Origin: Streptomyces sp. NBC_01428
Lineage (GTDB): Bacteria > Actinomycetota > Actinomycetes > Streptomycetales > Streptomycetaceae
NCBI RefSeq assembly: GCF_036231965.1
Contig: NZ_CP109499.1
Span: 744,001-808,000, forward strand
Direction of reading: 5' to 3'
DNA length: 64,000 nucleotides
Part shown: positions 1 through 8,409 of the stretch, piece by piece
Numbering within the stretch: position 1 is the first letter of the stretch
Layout of the letters: each line of letters starts with the position of its first letter
The notes under the pieces: generated by a model
Seen by the model: the letters and a program-made list of their open reading frames with translations, nothing else
What the model was told of the DNA's origin: nothing
Database searches by the model: none
Translations under genes and position numbers: made by a program

Positions 1-785
1 GGCCGTACGAACTGGGTGGCGCCCGCGAACGCGGTGGGGCCGGGCAGTTCGGAGTTGACCGGCCAGCCGCTGCCGAACCAGCGGAACTGGTCGTGGGCGC
101 GGGCGACGGCCGCGTCGCGGTCGGTGTCGTAACAGATGGGCAGCTGGCCGACCTTGGGCTTGCCCGCGCCGCCGTGGTTCTCGAATGCGGAGATCAGCTC
201 GGGCTTCGGCTCGGTGGCGATCACCAAGTCCGCGAGGTGACCGGCCAGTTCGCAGGAGCGGTCTCCGGAGACGGCGACCCCGATCGGCGGGGGCGCGTCG
301 GGCAGGTCCCAGAGTTTGGCGTTCTCGACGTCGAAGTGGGCGCCGTGGTGGTTGACGCTCCCGCCGGCGAAGAGCGCGCGGATGATCTCCACCGCCTCCT
401 CCAGCATCTCCAGCCGGACATGGGCGGCGGGCCACCCTCCGCCCACCACATGCTCGTTGAGGTTCTCGCCGGAGCCGAGGCCGAGGCGGAAGCGCCCTTC
501 GGAGAGGAGCTGCACGGTGGCGGCCTTCTGCGCGACGACCGCCGGGTGGTAGCGGGTCGTCGGGCACGTCACGTACGTCATCAGCGGAATGCGCTCGGTG
601 GCCTGCGCCGCGGCGCCGAGAACGCTCCACGCGCACGAGGCGTGTCCCTGGGAGTCCAGCCAGGGGAAGTAGTGGTCGGAGATGACGGAGAAGTCGAAGC
701 CGGCGCGCTCGGCGCCGACCACGTGGCCGACGAGCTCACGCGGCCCCGCCTGTTCCGTCATCATCGTGTACCCGATCTGCACCAT
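1..785 (-). CDS. LLM-class F420-dependent oxidoreductase, 3' end outside window
   Basis: Reads from an ATG at 783-785 off the left edge, giving about 261 residues without a stop. A strong AGGAGGAGAG ribosome site lies just upstream of the start. The N-terminus (MVQIGYTMMTEQAGPRELV) followed by FDFSVISDHYFPW and RFRLGLGSGENLNEHVVG is typical of the luciferase-like TIM-barrel flavin family, closest to the F420-dependent glucose-6-phosphate-dehydrogenase-like branch (TIGR03557 type). These enzymes use reduced or oxidised coenzyme F420 for hydride transfer in the cytoplasm. The substrate cannot be told from sequence. The gene is incomplete only because the window ends, not because it is damaged. 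Confidence 0.85.
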   Translation of the reverse strand, partial: MVQIGYTMMTEQAGPRELVGHVVGAERAGFDFSVISDHYFPWLDSQGHASCAWSVLGAAAQATERIPLMTYVTCPTTRYHPAVVAQKAATVQLLSEGRFRLGLGSGENLNEHVVGGGWPAAHVRLEMLEEAVEIIRALFAGGSVNHHGAHFDVENAKLWDLPDAPPPIGVAVSGDRSCELAGHLADLVIATEPKPELISAFENHGGAGKPKVGQLPICYDTDRDAAVARAHDQFRWFGSGWPVNSELPGPTAFAGATQFVR

Positions 786-909
786 GCCGCTCTCCTCCTC
801 GTGGTGGGGCGTGTCTGAGGGCGGGTGCCGCATGCCTGTCGCGGGGCGGACCGGACGCCCGCCCCCGCCCCGTGTCGCCGTCGCGTGGACGGGTCCGCGC
901 GCCGTCCCG

Positions 910-1254
910 CTAGCGCTTGGTCCCGAGCCGCAGGTCGACCTCCTTCTCCTGGTCCCCGGAGGCCGAGCCCTGCTCCTGCACGGCGAACGAGCCGCCCAGT
1001 GCTTCACAGAGCCGGTCGACGGCGACGTAACCGCCCTGGAGCGTGGCCGCCACGCTGCCCTCCAGAGGGGTGGGCCCGGTGGGGATGCGCTCCTCGGTCG
1101 GATCGAACTCGGCGGTCCACACGGCGTGCTGCTCGCCGGGCCGCTCCTGGAGTGCGTCCTCCGCGGGGCGGTCGGTGGGGAACGCCGTCCGCAGGACGCC
1201 GAAGACGGTGGCTGCGTCCTCCTTGGACGCTCCGGTGAGGGACACGGTGACCAT
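910..1254 (-). CDS. Hypothetical protein, 114 aa
   Basis: I chose the ATG at 1252-1254 over upstream starts because AAAGGAGAGTG sits at the right distance before it. The protein (MVTVSLTGASKEDAATVF...) opens with a beta strand and helix pattern and has no signal peptide or membrane segment. I do not recognise a named family. Its first half resembles the 83-residue protein at 35006-35257 (both start like xVxxTxASxExAxxVxxVLRxxF), so the two may be distant paralogues. It stands alone between the F420 oxidoreductase and a divergent phosphatase gene. Confidence 0.7.
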   Translation of the reverse strand: MVTVSLTGASKEDAATVFGVLRTAFPTDRPAEDALQERPGEQHAVWTAEFDPTEERIPTGPTPLEGSVAATLQGGYVAVDRLCEALGGSFAVQEQGSASGDQEKEVDLRLGTKR

Positions 1255-1673
1255 GAGGGTCACTCTCCTTTCTGCTCGGGTACGGCTCTGCCGGGGCGGG
1301 TGAGGTGTGGCGCGTGGGCAGGCCCGCACGCCTGGTCCGCCGTCACCCGTTCGGCGGCGTCACGGCACGGCTCCAGGCCGGGGCCGCCTCTCCCAGCGTC
1401 GCCCGCCCAGGCACGGAATGCGCGTTCACGATGTTCTCGGCGTTCACGGCGTTCTCGCTTCCTCGGAAGGGCAGGGGACGGCTGGGCGCCCGGCGCGAGT
1501 ACCCCGCAGGGGGACGAGCATGTCGTCGATCACCGGTCGGCCCCGGGCCGCCGGTCGACGAGAGCGCCGCTCACGCCGGACCCCGGGGCCCGGCGTGCCC
1601 GGCCCGCCAGGCACACCGGGTCACCTGGTGTTTGACTGCTGATGCCATGACGAGCGCGTCGAGGGGAGATCCG
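1255..1673. repeat. 419-bp intergenic region with an 18-bp tandem repeat
   Basis: This divergent spacer lies between the hypothetical gene and the PP2C gene and contains no convincing gene. At 1422-1439 and 1440-1457 an 18-base unit (GCGTTCACGATGTTCTCG) is directly repeated with two mismatches. TTTGAC at 1630-1635 could be part of a promoter for the phosphatase, but no clear -10 element can be fixed. Confidence 0.45.
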
Positions 1674-2855
1674 GTGTCGGCCCCGGACGACGACATACTG
1701 CTGCTGGAGGACGTCCTGTCCGAGCCGGGTGTCGGGGCCCGGGACTTCGCGGCCGTGGTCAACCGCTGCGCCGCCGCGCTGGGAGTGCACCAGATCGTGG
1801 TGTACCTCGCGGACCTCCAGCAGCGCCATTTGATGCCGCTGACGGAGATCTCGACGCCCCTCGACATCGACGCCTGCCTCGCGGGCTGGGCCTACCGCAC
1901 CCTCTCCCTGCGCGTCGAGGAGTCCCCGACGGGCGAGGTCATGATCTGGCTGCCGCTCGTGGACGGCACGGAGCGGCTGGGCGTGATGTGCGTGCACTCC
2001 GACGCGGTGGACGCGGCGACCCTGCGCCGCAGCCGCTCGATCGCGGCCCTGCTGGCGATGATGGTGACCTCGAAGCGCGCCTACAAGGAGACCTTCGTCC
2101 AGCGCACGCGGACGGAGACCATGCAGCTGCCCGCCGAGATGCTGCGGGCCTATCTGCCGCCCCGGACCATCGGCAACGCGGACGTCGTCTCGACCGCCGT
2201 TCTGGAACCCGCCTACGAGGTGGGGGGCGACGCCTTCGACCACGCGCTGACCGCCACGACCCTGCACGCCGCCATGCTCGACTCGATGGGTCACGACCTC
2301 GCTTCGGGGCTGACGAGCGTGGTCACGCTGGCGGCGTGCCGCAACGCCCGCCGCACGGGCGCCGACCTGCCCGAGCTCGTCTCCTGCGTCGACGAGGCCC
2401 TCGCCCACTGGCTGCCGGATCAGTTCTGCACGGGCGTGCTCCTCCAGCTGGACCTGACGACCGGCGCACTCCGGTGGATCAACTGCGGGCATCCGCCGCC
2501 GCTGCTCATCCGGAACCAGCGCCTGGTGGACGGCGCGTTGGCCGTCGAGGCGGACCCGCCCATGGGTGCGCCCGCGACGTTGCTCGACGCCCCGCGCAGG
2601 GTGCACGAGATCTCCCTCGAACCGGGGGACCGGGTGCTGCTGTACACGGACGGGGTGACCGAGGCGCGTATGCAGGACGGTTCGCTCTTCGGCCTCGACC
2701 GGTTCGCCGACTCGGTCATCCGGGCGACGGCCGGAGGGGAACTGGCTCCCGAGACGCTGCGCCGCCTCATCCACCGGCTCCTCGACTCGGAGCACAGCAA
2801 GCTGCGGGACGACGCGACCATCCTGATGGTGGAGTGGAAGCCCGCCTCGGCCTAG
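1674..2855 (+). CDS. PP2C/SpoIIE-family serine phosphatase with N-terminal sensory region
   Basis: GTG 1674 is preferred to ATG 1647 because GAGGGGAG lies 7-8 bases upstream of it. The 393-residue protein has a GAF-like N-terminal region (about 1-150), then a SpoIIE-type PP2C domain. Visible motifs are ExxYEVGGDAFD for metal binding, MLDSMGHDLASG, INCGHPPPLLI and LLYTDGVTEAR, ending in LRDDATILMV. Such phosphatases usually dephosphorylate anti-sigma-factor antagonists and so tune stress sigma factors. No anti-sigma or antagonist gene is adjacent, so the partner is unknown. No membrane segment is seen, so it should be cytoplasmic. Confidence 0.88.
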   Translation: MSAPDDDILLLEDVLSEPGVGARDFAAVVNRCAAALGVHQIVVYLADLQQRHLMPLTEISTPLDIDACLAGWAYRTLSLRVEESPTGEVMIWLPLVDGTERLGVMCVHSDAVDAATLRRSRSIAALLAMMVTSKRAYKETFVQRTRTETMQLPAEMLRAYLPPRTIGNADVVSTAVLEPAYEVGGDAFDHALTATTLHAAMLDSMGHDLASGLTSVVTLAACRNARRTGADLPELVSCVDEALAHWLPDQFCTGVLLQLDLTTGALRWINCGHPPPLLIRNQRLVDGALAVEADPPMGAPATLLDAPRRVHEISLEPGDRVLLYTDGVTEARMQDGSLFGLDRFADSVIRATAGGELAPETLRRLIHRLLDSEHSKLRDDATILMVEWKPASA

Positions 2856-3106
2856 ACCGGCACAAAACCAGCCTTCCCGGCGATCCACCGATAAAATGAT
2901 GAAGCCGACTTCACCCCTGGTGTCGGCGACTCCTGTGTGGCGTGCGATACCGGCGCCACACAGGACTTCCCCCAGAACCAGCCCCCCGCGCCCCACGCCG
3001 AGACGGACGGCCACGGAGATCGCGTGTAGGCCTCCCCGGGTGGGGCACTCGCACAAAGAGTCGCATTTATACCCTTTTGCATCATCATGCGATCCGGAGA
3101 TGGCCC

Positions 3107-3775
3107 ATGGGAACACCCGGACACAGCACGCTTCTGACACCGCCCGGCGTCTACGCCCCGCAGGACGACACGGAACTCCTTCTGCGCGCGCTCGCACGGG
3201 AGCGCGTCGACCCCTCCACCCAGGTGCTCGACCTGGGCACCGGCAGCGGCGCCCTCGCCCTGCGGGCCGCCGGACTCGGGGCCCGGGTGACCGCCGTCGA
3301 CATCGCCTGGCGTGCCGTGCTCACGACGCGCCTCAACGCGCTCATCGCCCGCAGGCGGGTCACCGTCCGCCGGGGCGACCTCACCGCCGCGGTGCGCGGC
3401 CGGACGTACGACCTGGTGATCAGCAATCCGCCGTACGTGCCGTCACCCGACGGCCGGCTGCCCCGCCACTCCCCCGCGCGGGCCTGGGACGCCGGACCCG
3501 ACGGCCGCGCGTTCGTGGACCGCGTCTGCGACGAGGCGCCCACGGCGCTGCGCACCGGAGGCGTGCTCCTGCTCGTCCATTCGGCCCTCTGCGGGACCCC
3601 TGCGACCCTGCGGAGGCTCGCCGACGCCGGGTTCGACGCCTCCGTCACCGACCGTGCCGTCATCCCGTTCGGGCCCGTGCTGAGCACCCGCCGGGGGTGG
3701 CTGCGCCACCAGGGGCTGCTGACCGGCGACGACAACCGGGAAGAGCTGGTGGTCATCCGTGCCCAGCACGCCTGA
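3107..3775 (+). CDS. PrmC/HemK-like class I SAM-dependent methyltransferase
   Basis: Start ATG 3107 has CCGGAGA 6-7 bases upstream. The 222-residue protein carries the SAM-binding motif VLDLGTGSGALALRAA and the NPPY catalytic motif (ISNPPYVPSP) of N5-glutamine and N6-adenine methyltransferases. It lacks the N-terminal helical domain of true PrmC, so release-factor methylation is not assured; it may act on a small molecule or another protein. It is the first gene of a tight three-gene operon: its last 17 bases overlap the CDGSH gene. This arrangement suggests a linked role, but the substrate is not visible. Confidence 0.85.
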   Translation: MGTPGHSTLLTPPGVYAPQDDTELLLRALARERVDPSTQVLDLGTGSGALALRAAGLGARVTAVDIAWRAVLTTRLNALIARRRVTVRRGDLTAAVRGRTYDLVISNPPYVPSPDGRLPRHSPARAWDAGPDGRAFVDRVCDEAPTALRTGGVLLLVHSALCGTPATLRRLADAGFDASVTDRAVIPFGPVLSTRRGWLRHQGLLTGDDNREELVVIRAQHA

Positions 3776-3968
3776 GCGGCCGCGCCGCGTCACCGTGGAC
3801 CGGGAAGGACCAGTCCTCGTCGAGGGGCCGGTCGAGGTGGTCGACGAGGACGGCACGGTCCACACCTCGTGCCGCTTCCGCACGGCGATCTGCACCTGCC
3901 GCCGCAGCCGTATCCCTCCGTGGTGCGACACCAGTCACCGCCGCCGGCCGAAGCGGGAGACGCCGTGA
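3759..3968 (+). CDS. CDGSH-type iron-sulfur protein
   Basis: A 69-residue protein starting at GTG 3759 inside the upstream methyltransferase gene. It has the full CDGSH signature: Cys45, Cys47, Cys56 and His60 in the order C-x-C-x2-S-x3-P-x-C-D-x2-H. In this family those residues hold a redox-active, acid-labile [2Fe-2S] cluster through three cysteines and one histidine. Its TGA stop shares four bases with the GTG start of the next gene (GTGA at 3965-3968), so translation is probably coupled. An electron-transfer or cluster-donor role for the downstream iron enzyme is an inference from the operon. Confidence 0.9.
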   Translation: MPSTPERPRRVTVDREGPVLVEGPVEVVDEDGTVHTSCRFRTAICTCRRSRIPPWCDTSHRRRPKRETP

Positions 3969-4960
3969 AGGGCCCCTGGCTCCCGGCCGCACGCGGCGAC
4001 CTGTCGGGGCCGCTCCTGTCGACCCTGCGCTACGGCACCCCGCTCCCGGCGCCCGACGGGCTGGAGGAGGCGGACCCCTACGGCGACGACCTGCAGCTCA
4101 CCCTCTACACGCTGTACGAACTTCACTACCGCGGCTTCGCCGAGGTGCCCGACGAGCGGGAGTGGGACCCCGGACTGCTGGCCCTGCGCCGGTCGTTGGA
4201 ACTCCGGTTCCTCCAGGCGCTGCGCAGCGCGGTGCCCGTCGACCACAGCGCCGACGGCGCGCTCGACGAGTTGCTGGAGGAACCGGTGGGCCACGACGAC
4301 ACGAGCGTCAGCCACCACCTCCAACGCGACGGCGAACTCTGGCAGTTCCAGGAGTACGCGGCCCTGCGCTCGCTCTACCACCTCAAGGAGGCCGACCCGC
4401 ACGCATGGGTCATCCCCCGTCTGCAGGGCCGCGCGAAGGCCGCCATGGTGGCGGTGGAGTACGACGAGTTCGGCGCCGGCCGCGAAGAGGACGTCCACGC
4501 CCGGCTGTTCGCGGAGCTCATGGCGGACCTCGGTCTGCGCACAGAGTACGGGCACTACCTGGACGCCGCTCCGGCCGAGGCGCTCGCCACCGTGAACCTC
4601 ATGTCCCTGCTGGGTCTGCACCGGGCCCTGCGGGGCGCCCTGGTCGGCCATTTCGCCGCCGTGGAGACGACCTCCTCCCCCGGATCGAGACGTCTGGCCA
4701 CCGCCCTGCGCAGGATGGGGGCGGGCCACGCGGCCCAGCGCTTCTACGACGAACACGTCGAGGCCGACGCCGTGCACGAACAGGTCGTACGCCACGACGT
4801 CGTCGGCGGTCTCTTGGAGGACGAACCCGAACTCGAACCCGACGTCGCGTTCGGTGTGCGGGTCACCGGTCTCCTCGAAGACCGGCTCGCCGCGCACCTG
4901 CTGGCCTCCTGGCGGGACCGGCGCAGCGCGTTGCGCGTCCCGCTCGACGCCGCCGCGTGA
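3965..4960 (+). CDS. Iron-containing redox enzyme (haem-oxygenase-like fold)
   Basis: GTG 3965 overlaps the CDGSH stop and has GGGAG about 7 bases upstream, giving 331 residues. The helical, His/Glu/Asp-rich protein (LWQFQEYAALRSLYHLKEADPHAW, HYLDAAPAEALATVNLMSL, FYDEHVEADAVHEQVV) matches the haem-oxygenase-2-like iron-redox family (PF14518). Some members of that fold bind a non-haem di-iron centre and oxidise or cleave substrates. The coupling to a CDGSH protein fits an iron-dependent redox system. The substrate is unknown. The gene is convergent with poxB, 17 bases away. Confidence 0.85.
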   Translation: MKGPWLPAARGDLSGPLLSTLRYGTPLPAPDGLEEADPYGDDLQLTLYTLYELHYRGFAEVPDEREWDPGLLALRRSLELRFLQALRSAVPVDHSADGALDELLEEPVGHDDTSVSHHLQRDGELWQFQEYAALRSLYHLKEADPHAWVIPRLQGRAKAAMVAVEYDEFGAGREEDVHARLFAELMADLGLRTEYGHYLDAAPAEALATVNLMSLLGLHRALRGALVGHFAAVETTSSPGSRRLATALRRMGAGHAAQRFYDEHVEADAVHEQVVRHDVVGGLLEDEPELEPDVAFGVRVTGLLEDRLAAHLLASWRDRRSALRVPLDAAA

Positions 4961-4977
4961 CGTCGGCCCCGAGGCGG

Positions 4978-6705
4978 TCAGTTCTCGCGGCTCGACAGGA
5001 CTTCCTTGACCTTGGCGATGGCGAAGCCCCAGCCCTGCGACACGGTCGGCTTGCCGGGTACCGCCACCTCCTCCGGGTTGGTCAGCACGTCCAGCACGAC
5101 CGGTCCGGGAGTGTCGAACGCGCGGCGCACGCTGTCGTGGAGGTCGGCCGGGTCGGTGACCCGGATGCCGGTCAGGCCGAGGGCCGTGGCGACGGCGGCG
5201 AAGTCGGGGTTGTCCAGTTCGGTGCCGAACTCGGGCAGTCCCGCCTGCTCCTGCTCCAGCTTGACCATGCCGAGCCGCCGGTTGTCGAACACGACCAGCT
5301 TCACCGGGAGCCGGTACGTCTTGATCGTCATGAGGTCGCCCAGCAGCATGCTGAGGCCTCCGTCGCCGCAGAAGGCGACGATCTGGCGGTCCGGTGCCCA
5401 GAGTTGGGCGCCGAGGGCCTGCGGCATGGCGTTGGCCATGGAGCCGAGGTTGTAGGAGCCGATCAGGCGCCGGGTGCCGGTCATGGTGACGAAGCGGGAG
5501 AGCCAGACGGTGGCCATTCCGGTGTCCGAGGTGAACACGGCGTCCTGGTCGGCGTACTGGTCGACCGCGGCGGCGAGTGCCTCGGGGCGGATCTCGTGGT
5601 CGCGGTTGTCCAGGGCAGCGCGCAGTTTTCCGGTCCAGCGGCGTTCGTGGTCGGGTTCGGCCAGCCTCTGCTGGCCCTCCTGCCACTGCGTGAACCGGTT
5701 CCGGGCGTCGTCGAGATGGGAACGGTCGGACGAGCCCTTCAGCAGGGGGAGCAGGCCGCGCAGTGTCGCGCCGACGTCACCGGCGAGGCCCACGTCCACG
5801 GGGACCCGCCGCCCGAGGTGGTCCTCCCGGGCGTCGATCTGTACGACCTTGCAGTCCTTCGGATACCAGTCGCGGTACGGGAAGTCGGTGCCCAGCATGA
5901 GGAGCGCGTCGCCGTGGTCGAGGGCGTGCGCGGCGGCGGGGTTGCCGATGAGGCCCGTCTGGCCGACCTGGTAGGCGTTGTCGCCCTCGAAGCCCTCCTT
6001 CGCCTTCAGGGTCAGCACCATCGGGGCGGAGAGCAGTTCGGCGGCGCCGAGCACCTCGGCGCGGGCGTCGCGGGCGCCGCGGCCGACGAGCAGGGTGACG
6101 CGGGAGGCGCTGTTCAGGAGGTCGGCTGCCTCGGCGAGCGCGGGGTCGTCGGGGCGGGTGACGGCGCGGTCCAGGGCGAAGCGGGTCGGCCGGTCCTCCG
6201 CGAGTTCCTGGTCGCCGAGGTCACCGGGGACGGTGAGGACGGCGACGCCGCCCTGGCTGAACGCGGCGCGCACGGCCGATTCGAGCATGCGGGGCATCTG
6301 GTCGGGCGAGGTGACGGTGGCGCGGTAGACGGCGACGTCGCGGAAGAGGAGGTCGTTGTCGACCTCCTGGAAGTACTCGCTGCCGATCTCGGCGAGCGGG
6401 ACCTGACCGCAGATCGCGAGGACGGGGGTCCGGCTCTTGGCCGCGTCGTAGAGTCCGTTGAGGAGATGGACCGAGCCCGGTCCGACGGTTCCCATGCAGA
6501 CGCCGAGCGTGCCCGAGAGCTGCGACTGGGCCCCCGCGGCGAAGGCCGCGGCCTCTTCGTGCCGGCAGCCGACCCAGTCCACCTCGTCCGTGGTGCGGAT
6601 GGCGTCGGTCAGGGGGTTCAGGGCGTCCCCGACGACCCCGAAGACGTGCCGGACGCCCAGTTCCTTGAGTGCGTCGACGATCACACGGGCGACGGTACGT
6701 GTCAC
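4978..6705 (-). CDS. poxB: Pyruvate oxidase / pyruvate dehydrogenase (quinone)-like, ThDP-dependent
   Basis: 575 residues starting at GTG 6705. The order is ThDP-PYR domain with the conserved glutamate in CRHEEAAAFAAGA (E50), a central FAD-binding-type domain, then a ThDP-PP domain with GDGGLSMLLGD and a downstream VVFDNRRLG. This is the layout of PoxB, which oxidatively decarboxylates pyruvate to acetate and CO2 and passes electrons to quinone. Acetolactate synthase is a relative, but overall similarity and the FGVVGDALNPL start fit PoxB better. It lies 48 bp downstream of the FMN/glutamate-synthase-like gene on the same strand and may be co-transcribed. Confidence 0.88.
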   Translation of the reverse strand: MTRTVARVIVDALKELGVRHVFGVVGDALNPLTDAIRTTDEVDWVGCRHEEAAAFAAGAQSQLSGTLGVCMGTVGPGSVHLLNGLYDAAKSRTPVLAICGQVPLAEIGSEYFQEVDNDLLFRDVAVYRATVTSPDQMPRMLESAVRAAFSQGGVAVLTVPGDLGDQELAEDRPTRFALDRAVTRPDDPALAEAADLLNSASRVTLLVGRGARDARAEVLGAAELLSAPMVLTLKAKEGFEGDNAYQVGQTGLIGNPAAAHALDHGDALLMLGTDFPYRDWYPKDCKVVQIDAREDHLGRRVPVDVGLAGDVGATLRGLLPLLKGSSDRSHLDDARNRFTQWQEGQQRLAEPDHERRWTGKLRAALDNRDHEIRPEALAAAVDQYADQDAVFTSDTGMATVWLSRFVTMTGTRRLIGSYNLGSMANAMPQALGAQLWAPDRQIVAFCGDGGLSMLLGDLMTIKTYRLPVKLVVFDNRRLGMVKLEQEQAGLPEFGTELDNPDFAAVATALGLTGIRVTDPADLHDSVRRAFDTPGPVVLDVLTNPEEVAVPGKPTVSQGWGFAIAKVKEVLSSREN

Positions 6706-6753
6706 GGGAATGCCCTTCGGTCGGGTACGGCCCCCTGGGTGGCGGGGGAGGTT

Positions 6754-8337
6754 TCAGTGCGTGAAGCGGTCCGGGTGGGCCGCTTTCCAGTCGAGTGCCC
6801 AGCTGTCGGGGACCGATGCGAGGAGTTGTCCGGGTGTGAGCCATTCATGGAGTTCGGCGTAGGAGCGGACGGTGTGCGGATCGACCCGCTGCACCAGCAT
6901 GTGGGGGCGCAGTCCGTGCGGCTCGTCGACACCCATCGCGGCCATGATCTGCAGGGCGCTCTTCACCGTCGCCTCCTGGTAGCGCTGGACGCGCCGGGAC
7001 TTGTCCTCGACGTCGACGGCCCGTCCGCGGCGTTCGTCCTGGGTGGCGACGCCGACCGGGCATGTGTTGGTGTGGCAGCGCTGTGCCTGGATGCATCCGA
7101 TCGCGAACATCATGGCGCGGGCGGCGTTGGTGTAGTCGGCGCCCTGGGCCAGGCGTTTCACGAGGTCGCTGCCGGTGGCGACCTTGCCGCTGGCGCCGAC
7201 CTTGACGCGGTCGCGCAGTCCGACGCCGACGAGGGCGTTGTGGACGGTCATCAGACCTTCGCCGAGCGGCAGTCCGACGTTGTCCGCGAACTCCAGCGGC
7301 GCCGCGCCGGTGCCGCCCTCGGCACCGTCGACGATGATGAAGTCGGGGGTGACACCCTCCTCCAGCATGGCCTTGCAGACGGCGAGGAACTCCCGGCGCG
7401 AGCCGACGCACAGCTTGAATCCGACCGGCTTTCCGCCGGCGAGTTCCCGCATGCGGCCCAGGAAGCGCACCAGTTCACGCGGGGTGCTGTAGACGCGGTG
7501 GAAGGGCGGCGAGGTCACCGTCTGTCCCCGCGGCACTCCCCGGACCTCGGCGATCTCGGCGTTCACCTTGGCGCCGGGCAGGACACCGCCGATGCCCGGT
7601 TTGGCTCCCTGGCTGATCTTCAGTGACACACACTTGACCTGCTCGTGCGCGGCCTTCTCGGCGAACTTCCGCTCGTCGAAGCCTCCGTCGTCCGTGCGGC
7701 AGCCGAAGTAGCCCGTGCCGATCTCCCAGACGAGGTCTCCGCCGGGACGCAGGTGGTACGCGGACAGGCCGCCCTCACCGGTGTCGTGGGCGAAACCGCC
7801 GAGCCGGGCACCGGTGTTGAGAGCGAGGACCGCGTTGGCCGACAGGGAGCCGAAGCTCATCGCCGAGACGTTGAGGAGCGCCATGTCGTACGGCTGGGTG
7901 CAGTCGGGTCCGCCGATCCGGACGCGGGGCACGTCCTCGGGCACCGGGCAGGGGGCCATCGACGGGGTGAGGTACTCGCTGCCGGTCCGGTAGAGGTCGA
8001 GTTCGGTGCCGAACGGCTCCTCGGCCGCGGTCCCCTTGGCACGCTCGTAGACGATGCTGCGGGTGTCGCGGTCGAAGGGCCGGCCGTCGAAGTTCCGCTC
8101 GATAAAGTACTGCTGGAGTTCCGGGCGGAGCGCCTCCAGCGCGAAGCGGAGATGTCCGAGGACCGGATAGTTCCGCAGCACCGAGTGCCGCCGCTGGACG
8201 AGGTCGTGGACGGCCACCGCCGAGACGAGGAGCAGCGGGCCCGCCGCGCACGCGTACCAGGGCGAGACGAGGACGGCGGCGACGAGGGCGCCCGCTGTCA
8301 GCAGGGTGAGCAGGACGACGAGACGTATCTTCAGCAC
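6754..8337 (-). CDS. FMN-binding glutamate-synthase family protein, membrane-anchored
   Basis: 527 residues with two hydrophobic segments in the first 45 residues, followed by the FMN/iron-sulfur half of the glutamate synthase large subunit. FMN-site stretches (SAMSFGSLSANAVLALN, DGAEGGTGAAPLEFADNVG) and a three-cysteine cluster (GCIQAQRCHTNTCPVGVA) like the 3Fe-4S site of GltB are present. The glutaminase and transaminase parts are missing, so it is not a full glutamate synthase. Stand-alone members of this family are poorly characterised oxidoreductases. It is upstream of poxB by 48 bp, so a shared electron-transfer role is possible but unproven. Confidence 0.85.
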   Translation of the reverse strand: MLKIRLVVLLTLLTAGALVAAVLVSPWYACAAGPLLLVSAVAVHDLVQRRHSVLRNYPVLGHLRFALEALRPELQQYFIERNFDGRPFDRDTRSIVYERAKGTAAEEPFGTELDLYRTGSEYLTPSMAPCPVPEDVPRVRIGGPDCTQPYDMALLNVSAMSFGSLSANAVLALNTGARLGGFAHDTGEGGLSAYHLRPGGDLVWEIGTGYFGCRTDDGGFDERKFAEKAAHEQVKCVSLKISQGAKPGIGGVLPGAKVNAEIAEVRGVPRGQTVTSPPFHRVYSTPRELVRFLGRMRELAGGKPVGFKLCVGSRREFLAVCKAMLEEGVTPDFIIVDGAEGGTGAAPLEFADNVGLPLGEGLMTVHNALVGVGLRDRVKVGASGKVATGSDLVKRLAQGADYTNAARAMMFAIGCIQAQRCHTNTCPVGVATQDERRGRAVDVEDKSRRVQRYQEATVKSALQIMAAMGVDEPHGLRPHMLVQRVDPHTVRSYAELHEWLTPGQLLASVPDSWALDWKAAHPDRFTH

Positions 8338-8409
8338 GACGTCCGTCTGTCCCCGAGCGCGCTCCCCAAAGCCCGTTCCGGGAACCGGCTGCTTTTCTTA
8401 CCCTGCGTC

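Noticed and set aside
1530..3197. Long minus-strand frame opposite the PP2C gene
   Set aside because: It is antisense to a gene with clear SpoIIE motifs, and its residues show no recognisable domain.
3935..5686. Minus-strand frame joining the 3' part of poxB to the antisense of the iron-redox gene
   Set aside because: Low-complexity Arg/Pro sequence, no motifs, and it conflicts with two well supported genes.
2896..7626. A 1576-codon open frame on the plus strand
   Set aside because: It runs antisense to poxB and the FMN protein and out of frame through the PrmC-like operon. Its sequence is Arg/Pro/Gly-rich with no family signs. High third-position GC produces such open frames.
8220..8340. 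Signal peptide on the FMN glutamate-synthase-like protein
   Set aside because: The N-terminus holds two hydrophobic helices separated by a short turn, with no cleavage site. A membrane anchor fits better, and the FMN and iron-sulfur region should stay in the cytoplasm.
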